10,627 nt of DNA from Planctomycetota bacterium (GTDB taxonomy: Bacteria > Planctomycetota > Phycisphaerae > UBA1845 > Fen-1342). Positions 1 through 4,902 of this stretch are shown piece by piece. Location of the stretch: NCBI GenBank assembly GCA_030616465.1, contig JAUWXH010000022.1, positions 1 through 10,627 on the forward strand. The letters are read 5' to 3'. The notes under the pieces were generated by a model. It did not search any database and had not been told where the DNA came from. It worked only from the letters and a program-made list of their open reading frames with translations. The position numbers and the translations under genes are program-made. Position 1 is the stretch's first letter. Each line of letters begins with the position of its first letter.

Positions 1-2
1 GC

Positions 3-650
3 TACGCTGACAGCGTGTGCCCCCTGACGCTCGACCACGATGCGTTAGTGGAAGTGCTCGACGCCACGCGGACGGTGATCTGGCAGGACCGGTCGGGCCG
101 TTGGCACGGTAACCGGGACGAGGACGGGACCGCCATCGGCAACGCCCTCGCCTTCGCCGTCGGTCGTATGAAAGACCTGAGGCGGACCATAGGTTCGGGC
201 GAACGACTTACAATTAGCAGCCGCGTCATTATCCTGCTCACAGACGGTGAGGACAATCTGGAGGAGATACAGCGACGCCACGGCCTCGACGAAAGCCTGG
301 TCAGCATCGCGCCTGTGCAGGCCGGTGAGTTGGCGGCCACGTACGGGATCAAGGTCTACACGATCCTCGCCGGCACGGGGCAGCGCGCGGCCTTCGGCTA
401 TCGCCTCCCGGTAGACGATCGCGATCTGCGACGCATCGCTGAACTCACTGGCGGGAAACACTACCAGGCCCGCGACGGCGAAGCACTGGAGAAGGTCTAC
501 GCCGAGATTGACCAGCTCGAAAGCACCAAGGTCGAGGAGCGGCACTATGTCCGCTGGAGCGAACTGTCACACTGGTGGCTGGTTGTGGCGTTTGTCTGTG
601 TTGGTTTGCAGACCTTTCTCGACGCGACCCGACTGAGAAAGATCCCGTGA
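3..650 (+). CDS. batA: BatA-like VWA-domain membrane protein, 3' part
   Basis: The open frame runs in from the left edge (codons TAC GCT GAC AGC from base 3), so the N-terminus and the DxSxS part of the metal site lie outside; a GTG at 15 is an internal codon, not the start. The 215 visible residues are the second half of a von Willebrand factor A domain: a YADSVCPLTLD strand, the MIDAS threonine in GTAIG (about residue 43) and the aspartate in LLTDGEDN (about 81). One C-terminal membrane helix (about 191-207) is followed by a TRLRKIP tail of the kind seen in BatA. BatA/BatB proteins are membrane-anchored with a periplasmic VWA domain and are encoded with MoxR and DUF58 genes; their biochemical role is poorly defined. 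The order VWA, VWA, TPR downstream supports the operon assignment. The inserted GxxExxY cassette begins only 5 bp after the stop. Confidence 0.85.
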   Translation, partial: YADSVCPLTLDHDALVEVLDATRTVIWQDRSGRWHGNRDEDGTAIGNALAFAVGRMKDLRRTIGSGERLTISSRVIILLTDGEDNLEEIQRRHGLDESLVSIAPVQAGELAATYGIKVYTILAGTGQRAAFGYRLPVDDRDLRRIAELTGGKHYQARDGEALEKVYAEIDQLESTKVEERHYVRWSELSHWWLVVAFVCVGLQTFLDATRLRKIP

Positions 651-655
651 AGATG

Positions 656-681
656 CACCACAAAGGCACGAAGGCACAAAG
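656..681 (+). repeat. Left inverted repeat of the GxxExxY cassette (period-8 units)
   Basis: After CA at 656-657 the arm reads as three octads: CCACAAAG, GCACGAAG and GCACAAAG. It matches the reverse complement of 1153-1178 at 24 of 26 positions, the two differences being at 666 and 670. It starts 5 bp after the batA stop codon. Confidence 0.85.
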
Positions 682-735
682 TGAAGCAAGACTTGGCAGC
701 GCGGCAGCTTCCACCTTGACCGATGGAGACGATCG

Positions 736-1149
736 GTGAACGGTAGGCGATCACGACAGCCCAATAAACCCATTCCCGCGGAGGCTGAACAGGTCGCGAC
801 GCAGATCGTTGACGCCGCCTTTGCGGTGCACACGACGCTCGAACCGGGGTTGTTGGAGAGCGTATATGAGGCGTGTCTCGTGCACGAGCTGTCCAAACGC
901 CGGCTACAAGTGCAGCGGCAGGTAGCGCTACCCGTCATCTACGACGGCGTTCGCGTAGACGCTGGCCTGCGCCTCGATCTCGTGGTCGAAGAGAGCGTCA
1001 TTGTTGAAGTGCAGGCCGTGCAGGATCTTCTGCCGATTCACCAGGCACAACTGCTGACATACTTGAAGCTCAGCGGTCATCGGCTGGGCCTGCTCATCAA
1101 CTTCAACACTGCCCTCATCCGCGACGGTATCAAGAGAGTAGTCCTATGA
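736..1149 (+). CDS. GxxExxY protein (PD-(D/E)XK nuclease-like fold)
   Basis: A 137-residue protein with the family signature GLLESVY at residues 38-44 (G38, E41, Y44) and the family-typical C-terminal half, including QAQLLTYLKLSG and LGLLINFN. The GTG start at 736 is preceded by GGAG at 725-728 with 7-nt spacing; the nearby ATG at 723 meets a stop after seven codons. GxxExxY proteins are small, widespread and of unknown function, and are related to the PD-(D/E)XK nucleases. The core here would be D81 with E91-V92-Q93. The position usually held by lysine (ExK, as in VELKAV) is glutamine, so nuclease activity is doubtful. The gene is the only one between the inverted repeats at 656-681 and 1153-1178 and has no evident functional tie to the Bat genes around it. 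Confidence 0.88.
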   Translation: MNGRRSRQPNKPIPAEAEQVATQIVDAAFAVHTTLEPGLLESVYEACLVHELSKRRLQVQRQVALPVIYDGVRVDAGLRLDLVVEESVIVEVQAVQDLLPIHQAQLLTYLKLSGHRLGLLINFNTALIRDGIKRVVL

Positions 1150-1152
1150 ACC

Positions 1153-1178
1153 CTTTGTGCCTTTGTGTCTTTGTGGTG
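1153..1178 (-). repeat. Right inverted repeat of the GxxExxY cassette (period-8 units)
   Basis: On the plus strand this reads CTTTGTGC, CTTTGTGT and CTTTGTGG followed by TG, again three octads. It begins 4 bp after the GxxExxY stop. Its outer end, with one added base, forms GGTGG at 1175-1179, which sits 7 nt before the batB ATG and could act as that gene's ribosome binding site. The repeat may therefore have replaced the original translation signal of batB. Confidence 0.85.
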
Positions 1179-1186
1179 GACCTCTG

Positions 1187-2251
1187 ATGAGTGGACTGGC
1201 GTTCGACGACCTCCGCTGGCTGCATTTGCTGTGGGCGGTGTTCGCGCTGGCCGGCATCGGTGTCTATGGGGTCTGGCAGCGGCGGCGGGCGCTGCGGGCG
1301 TTCGCCGCAGAGCGGTTGCTCGGTCACCTGACGCCGCGGATCGGCTGGGCACGCCCGCTGATACGCCTGGCCTTGGTCGTGCTGTGCCTGACAGCTCTGG
1401 TTGCCGCCATCATCGGTCCACGCTGGGGCGAGCAGGAACAGCACGTCACCCGGCGGAACATCGACGTGATGGTCCTGCTCGACGTGTCGCGCTCCATGCT
1501 TGCCCGCGATATCGCCCCCAACCGCCTGGACCGCGCCAAGATCTCCATCCGCGACGACCTTCTGCCGGCACTCGGTGGCGACCGCGTCGGGCTGATCACC
1601 TTCGCCGGCATCCCGACACTGAAATGCCCCCTGACCAATGACTATGGGTTCTACCGCCTGACGCTGGAGGACGTCAGCACCGAAAGCAGCCCCCGCGGCG
1701 GCACGTTGATCGGCGACGCCATCCGCAAAGCCGGCGAATGCTTCAACAGCCCCCTCGACACGCACAAGATCATCATCCTGGTCACCGACGGTGAAGACCA
1801 CGAAAGCTTTCCGGTCGAGGCGACCCAAGGTGTCTGGGAGGACCACCAGATCCCGATCGTCGCGGTTGCACTCGGCGACGAGCGCGAGGGGGCCCGCATT
1901 CCTCTGAAGAAGGGCGCCGGCGAAACGTACCTGGAGTACAAAGGCCAGGTCGTCTGGAGCAAGGCCAACTTCGACGACCTGCGCCGCATCGCCGAGGTTT
2001 CCGATCTGAACGCCTTCGTCCCGGTCGGCACGCGCAACTTCGACCTGGGCGAGATCTATCGGCAGAAGATCGTCCCAGCCGTCGATGCCCAGGAGCGCGC
2101 CGAGAGCGAGGTAGTACCGTTGCCGGCCCGCGCCCACATCTTCGCCAGCGCAGCGCTACTCCTACTGCTGATCGAATCGTTCATGCGCGACGGCCCGCGC
2201 CGCAAGGGCACTGGTCTTGCAGCGGCCGACAACCGGAGGGAAGCGGCGTGA
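1187..2251 (+). CDS. batB: BatB-like VWA-domain membrane protein
   Basis: A 354-residue protein with two N-terminal membrane helices (about 10-29 and 58-77), a von Willebrand factor A domain (about 92-300) and a C-terminal helix (about 318-331). The metal-ion-dependent adhesion site is complete: D99-V-S101-R-S103 (DxSxS), T173 in GGTLIG and D201 in LVTDGEDH. ATG 1187 is preferred because GGTGG at 1175-1179 lies 7 nt upstream. An in-frame GTG at 1157 would extend the protein only through the inverted repeat. By family, it is a membrane-anchored partner of BatA, with the VWA domain outside the inner membrane. Its stop overlaps the batC start (GTGA at 2248-2251), so batB and batC are probably translationally coupled. 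Confidence 0.88.
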   Translation: MSGLAFDDLRWLHLLWAVFALAGIGVYGVWQRRRALRAFAAERLLGHLTPRIGWARPLIRLALVVLCLTALVAAIIGPRWGEQEQHVTRRNIDVMVLLDVSRSMLARDIAPNRLDRAKISIRDDLLPALGGDRVGLITFAGIPTLKCPLTNDYGFYRLTLEDVSTESSPRGGTLIGDAIRKAGECFNSPLDTHKIIILVTDGEDHESFPVEATQGVWEDHQIPIVAVALGDEREGARIPLKKGAGETYLEYKGQVVWSKANFDDLRRIAEVSDLNAFVPVGTRNFDLGEIYRQKIVPAVDAQERAESEVVPLPARAHIFASAALLLLLIESFMRDGPRRKGTGLAAADNRREAA

Positions 2252-3192
2252 AAGCCAGACCGTCCGGCCGAGCCTTGATTCGCTATTCGCTATTACTGAT
2301 TCTGCATCCGGTAGCAGCCATTGCCGATGCGCCCCGCGACCTCATCCAACGCGGCAACGACCACTACCAGGCCGGCCGCTACGCCGAGGCCCTCGAAGCG
2401 TACGAGCGGGCGGGCGAAGAATACGGCGACGCACACACCGCCGAGCTGCTCCACAACCGGGCCGCAGCCCATTTCAAGCTCAGCCGGGTCGACGAAGCGC
2501 GCGAGTTGTGGGTTCGAGCGGCGACGCTTGAGGACGCGGCGTTCGAGGCCGCCGCGCGCTACAACCTGGGCAACTGCGACTATGCCGACGCGCTGCGGGT
2601 CGTCGAGAGCCAGGAGGTGCCGGGCGCGTTGGAGCTGCTTGACCGGGCCGGCGAGCAGTACCGCGACGCGATCCGGCTCGATCCGGACCTGACCAACGCC
2701 CGGGCCAACCTCGAATTGGCGGAGATGCTGAAGCAGCAGATCAAGCAGCAGACCACGACCCAGCCGCAATCGCAGCCGTCGTCGCAGGCGCAACAGAAGG
2801 AGCAGCAACAGCAGCCGGACCAGAGTTCGAGCCAGCCATCGTCACAGCCGTCGGAGCAAGGAGAACAAACCGACCAACAGGACCAGTCTCCCGCGACGCA
2901 GCCGACTTCGCAGCCCGAGCAACAGCCCCAGACACAACCGTCGCAGGAGCCGGAGTCCCAGCCGGAGCAAGAGCAACAGGATCAGCCCTCCCCGGCCTCG
3001 CAGCCCCGTGAGTTGCCGCAGACTCAGCCCGCGGCCGCCCGGCCGCAGGACCAGCCGCCGATCGAGCTGCGCATGACACGTGCGGAAGCCGAGCGGCTGC
3101 TCCAGATGATCCGCGACGCCGAGCAGGCCCGCCGCCGGGTGCTGCGTCAGCGCGAAGCCGCTCGGCACCGGCCGGTCGAGCGGGATTGGTGA
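2248..3192 (+). CDS. batC: BatC-like TPR protein with a Q/P/S-rich linker
   Basis: A 314-residue exported protein. Residues 1-27 look like a signal peptide (R/K-rich start, then LLLILHPVAAI, cleavage near ADA). Residues about 30-165 hold tetratricopeptide repeats (for example NDHYQAGRYAEALEAYERA and the conserved AARYNLGNC). Residues about 165-270 are a low-complexity tract of Q, P, S, T and E. The end (about 273-314) is charged and closes with PVERDW, an ending I associate with this family in planctomycetes. The GTG start overlaps the batB stop and has GGAGGG at 2235-2240 as ribosome binding site. It probably serves as a scaffold for the BatA/BatB complex outside the cytoplasmic membrane. 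The symbol follows operon position; the TPR domain is certain, the exact orthology less so. Confidence 0.8.
   Translation: MKARPSGRALIRYSLLLILHPVAAIADAPRDLIQRGNDHYQAGRYAEALEAYERAGEEYGDAHTAELLHNRAAAHFKLSRVDEARELWVRAATLEDAAFEAAARYNLGNCDYADALRVVESQEVPGALELLDRAGEQYRDAIRLDPDLTNARANLELAEMLKQQIKQQTTTQPQSQPSSQAQQKEQQQQPDQSSSQPSSQPSEQGEQTDQQDQSPATQPTSQPEQQPQTQPSQEPESQPEQEQQDQPSPASQPRELPQTQPAAARPQDQPPIELRMTRAEAERLLQMIRDAEQARRRVLRQREAARHRPVERDW
2278..2305 (+). repeat. Heptad tandem repeat inside the batC signal-peptide codons
   Basis: ATTCGCT occurs twice in a row (2278-2291), followed by the degenerate heptads ATTACTG and ATTCTGC. These bases encode the IRYSLLLIL stretch of the BatC signal peptide, so a period-7 repeat has supplied part of the hydrophobic core. 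Confidence 0.6.
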
Positions 3193-3210
3193 TTCGAGCT
3201 ATGAAGGGCC

Positions 3211-3297
3211 AATCGCTGATTGCTAACGGCGAACCCGGTCGATAAACTCGCCAGCGGAAGGCAGGAATAAACAGTTAGCCGTTAGCAATCAGCCATT
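3211..3297. repeat. Long inverted repeat between batC and the aldolase gene
   Basis: Arms 3211-3234 and 3274-3297 are complementary at 22 of 24 positions, including a perfect 16-bp core (GCTGATTGCTAACGGC at 3215-3230, and its reverse complement at 3278-3293), around a 39-nt spacer. The right arm also scans as heptads (AGTTAGC, then CGTTAGC, then AATCAGC). The batC-to-aldolase gap is 119 bp and this element fills most of it. It could act as a transcript-end hairpin for the Bat operon, but no T-tract follows it. A weak promoter-like pair, TTGCTA at 3220 and TAAACT at 3243 with 17-nt spacing, overlaps the left arm and spacer. Confidence 0.75.
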
Positions 3298-3311
3298 ACG
3301 GAGTTAGGACC

Positions 3312-4235
3312 ATGATGTCGGACCGCGTCAAGCAGATCCTCAGTTGGTACGAATCGGACAACCCCGGGACACTGGCGAACATTCGCCGCATGCTCGGCAC
3401 CGGCACATTGGCCGACACGGGCAAGTTCGTGATCCTGCCGGTGGATCAGGGCTTCGAGCACGGCCCGGCGCGCAGCTTCGCTCCGAACCCCCCGGGCTAC
3501 AACCCGCACTATCATTTCGAGCTCGCGCTCGAGGCCGGGTGCAATGCGTACGCGGCCCCGCTCGGATTCCTCGAGGCCGGCGCGCGGACATTCGCCGGCG
3601 AGCTGCCGCTGATCCTCAAGCTCAACAGCCACGAGCTGCTGCACGAGGAGCAGAACCCCATGCCGGCCATAACCGCCTCGATCGACCACGCCCACCGCCT
3701 CGGCTGCGCCGCGATCGGCTTCACCATCTACCCCGGCTCGGCGTTCAACGTCGCGATGTACGAGCAGATCCAGGCCCTGTCTGAAGAAGCCAAGGCGGCC
3801 GGCCTGGCGGTCGTGGTCTGGTCCTACCCGCGCGGCGAAGACCTCAGCAAGGAGGGCGAGACGGCGATCGACATCGCGGCTTACGCCGCCCAGATCGCCT
3901 GCCAGCTCGGCGCCCACCTGGTCAAGGTCAAGCTGCCCAGCCAGCACATCGAGCTGGACGCCGCCCGCAAGGTCTACGAGAAGGAGAACATCCCCATCGG
4001 CACCATGCCCGATCGCGTCCGGCACGTCGTGCAGAGCGCGTTCGACGGACGGCGGATCGTGATCTTCTCCGGCGGCGCCAAGAAGGGCGAGGGTGACCTG
4101 TATGACGAGGTTCGCGCGATCCGCGACGGGGGCGGCTTCGGCTCGATCATCGGCCGCAACGCCTTCCAACGCCCCAAAGCCGAAGCGCTGGCCATGCTCA
4201 AGAAGATCATGAACATCTACCTCGGGAAAGAATAG
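3312..4235 (+). CDS. fbaB: Class I fructose-bisphosphate aldolase (DhnA/FbaB type)
   Basis: A 307-residue protein, the usual length for the archaeal/DhnA-type class I aldolase. This enzyme cleaves fructose 1,6-bisphosphate to dihydroxyacetone phosphate and glyceraldehyde 3-phosphate through a lysine Schiff base, and runs in reverse in gluconeogenesis. It acts in the cytoplasm. Visible signatures are FVILPVDQGFEHGPARSF (39-56) near the N-terminus, IGFTIYPGS (135-143), the strand HLVKVKLP (202-209) carrying the candidate Schiff-base lysine (K205 or K207), and a phosphate-binding segment IFSGGAKKGE (251-260) with GRNAFQRP (281-288) near the end. ATG 3312 has GGAG at 3300-3303 eight nt upstream; a second ATG follows directly at 3315. 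It is separated from batC by a long inverted repeat, so it is probably its own transcription unit. Confidence 0.93.
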   Translation: MMSDRVKQILSWYESDNPGTLANIRRMLGTGTLADTGKFVILPVDQGFEHGPARSFAPNPPGYNPHYHFELALEAGCNAYAAPLGFLEAGARTFAGELPLILKLNSHELLHEEQNPMPAITASIDHAHRLGCAAIGFTIYPGSAFNVAMYEQIQALSEEAKAAGLAVVVWSYPRGEDLSKEGETAIDIAAYAAQIACQLGAHLVKVKLPSQHIELDAARKVYEKENIPIGTMPDRVRHVVQSAFDGRRIVIFSGGAKKGEGDLYDEVRAIRDGGGFGSIIGRNAFQRPKAEALAMLKKIMNIYLGKE

Positions 4236-4261
4236 CGAGTGGCGAGTTCAGAGTAGCGAGC
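4234..4261 (+). repeat. Heptad tandem repeat at the end of the aldolase gene
   Basis: Four units of seven: AGCGAGT, GGCGAGT, TCAGAGT and AGCGAGC. The first begins within the aldolase stop codon (TAG 4233-4235), so the repeat abuts and contributes to the gene end. Confidence 0.55.
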
Positions 4262-4265
4262 TGAT

Positions 4266-4391
4266 GGGTGCCCCGCGTTCCCCGAACGTGGGTTCGCGAT
4301 TCACTCCGGATTCGGGTGGCCCACGTTCCCCGAACATGGGTTCGCGATTCCGAGGGGTGCCCCACGTTCCCCGAACGTGGGTTCGCGATTC
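4266..4391 (+). repeat. Three copies of a 37-bp hairpin repeat (REP-like array)
   Basis: Copies lie at 4266-4302, 4314-4350 and 4355-4391, with spacers of 11 and 4 nt. Copy 3 contains a perfect hairpin with arms CCCACGTTC (4361-4369) and GAACGTGGG (4373-4381) around CCC, and all copies end in TTCGCGATTC. Copies 1 and 2 each change one stem position: copy 1 becomes a G-U pair in the plus-strand RNA, copy 2 a C-A mismatch. Direct copies of a palindrome next to a RAYT gene are the expected arrangement for REP elements, which are thought to be mobilised by RAYTs. The array may also mark the transcript end of the aldolase. Confidence 0.85.
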
Positions 4392-4405
4392 TGCTCCCAA
4401 GGGAC

Positions 4406-4421
4406 ATCCGCAAGCGCGGAT
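4406..4421 (+). repeat. Small hairpin with GTAG just before the RAYT gene
   Basis: Arms ATCCGC (4406-4411) and GCGGAT (4416-4421) pair around AAGC, and GTAG follows at 4425-4428. A GTAG-type tetranucleotide beside a short hairpin is typical of sequences bound by RAYT proteins, though it usually lies 5' of the hairpin. A regulatory role for the transposase gene is possible but unproven. Confidence 0.4.
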
Positions 4422-4437
4422 CCGGTAGAATCCTCCC

Positions 4438-4893
4438 ATGCCGCGCGATCTGAAACGCTACGATGAACCCGGCCACACCCACTTCTGGACAATCTCCTGC
4501 TATCGCCGCCTGACGTTCTTCTGGAACGACGGCCTCAAGCAAGTGCTCGTCGATGGGTTGCAGCGCTTGCAGCGCCAATTCGGCGTCTGCCTGATCGGCT
4601 ACGTCGTCATGCCGGAGCATGTGCACGTGCTCGTCTATCCGCATCGCCGTGGCTGCGACGAGCCCACGCCGATATCCACGTTGCTGCACGCCTTGAAGCG
4701 GCACGTCGCCTATTACGGGAAAGAGGCCTTGCGCACCTACTGGCGACAGCACGGCAGTCTTTGGTCTGAGCCGCTGAATTGTCGGGCGCGCGGCGATCCC
4801 AGCGTTTCACGCTGGGCTACTTTCATGTTGTCCCTCCGGGACGAGGGAAGGCCGAAGGTGCCACGCACCCGTCAAATGGGGACATCCGGCTGA
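4438..4893 (+). CDS. REP-associated tyrosine transposase (RAYT), C-terminus degenerate
   Basis: Residues 1 to about 110 match the Y1 transposase family (IS200-like, TnpA-REP branch): HFWTISCYRRLTFF (15-28), then GYVVMPEHVHVLV (54-66) with the metal-binding HUH histidines H61 and H63, then a LLHALKRH helix (82-89). RAYTs are single-copy HUH nucleases that cut and join single-stranded REP hairpins. The normal C-terminal block, with the catalytic tyrosine in a YxHxNPV-like context, is absent. After about residue 112 the frame runs into the palindromic element at 4798-4842 and ends in unrelated sequence at 151. The protein is therefore probably inactive and this may be a pseudogene, although the frame is open. 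No clear Shine-Dalgarno precedes ATG 4438. The 37-bp hairpin repeats just upstream are its likely substrate family. It converges on the STAND gene with 9 bp between stops. Confidence 0.8.
   Translation: MPRDLKRYDEPGHTHFWTISCYRRLTFFWNDGLKQVLVDGLQRLQRQFGVCLIGYVVMPEHVHVLVYPHRRGCDEPTPISTLLHALKRHVAYYGKEALRTYWRQHGSLWSEPLNCRARGDPSVSRWATFMLSLRDEGRPKVPRTRQMGTSG
4798..4842 (+). repeat. Double-hairpin palindromic element inside the RAYT 3' end
   Basis: Two hairpins stand side by side: CCCAGCG (4798-4804) with CGCTGGG (4810-4816) around TTTCA, and GTCCC (4830-4834) with GGGAC (4838-4842) around TCC. The sequence differs from the array at 4266-4391, so it is a second repeat family. Its position coincides with the loss of RAYT homology, which suggests that it was inserted there. 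Confidence 0.65.
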
Positions 4894-4902
4894 CGTGGGC
4901 GG

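Larger units (their letters stand above)
656..1178 (+). mobile_element. Candidate GxxExxY cassette bounded by 26-bp inverted repeats
   Basis: The two ends, 656-681 and 1153-1178, are inverted copies of each other with 24 of 26 positions identical, and the only gene between them is a GxxExxY protein. The segment lies between batA and batB. Taking it out would leave batA and batB about 13 bp apart, the close spacing expected of an operon. No transposase or integrase is encoded, so any movement would have to be driven from elsewhere. I see no clear target-site duplication: only GATG occurs on both sides, and that could be chance. The alternative is two independent short tandem repeats that happen to flank the gene. 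Confidence 0.5.

Noticed and set aside
1157..1186. GTG 1157 as an upstream start for batB
   Set aside because: It would translate the inverted repeat (PLCLCGGPL) and has no ribosome binding site; ATG 1187 has GGTGG at suitable spacing.
1130..2137. A 335-codon minus-strand frame opposite batB
   Set aside because: A codon-bias shadow of the VWA gene; no motif and no ribosome binding site.
2740..3060. The CAG-rich tract of batC as a trinucleotide repeat expansion
   Set aside because: Codons for Q, P, S and T are mixed without a fixed repeat unit; it reads as a low-complexity linker under amino-acid bias.
3282..4169. A 295-codon minus-strand frame opposite the aldolase
   Set aside because: Antisense shadow; the plus strand encodes a full-length, well-conserved aldolase.
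4266..4391. A CRISPR array
   Set aside because: There are only three copies, spacers are 11 and 4 nt, and the repeats are hairpins beside a RAYT with no cas genes.
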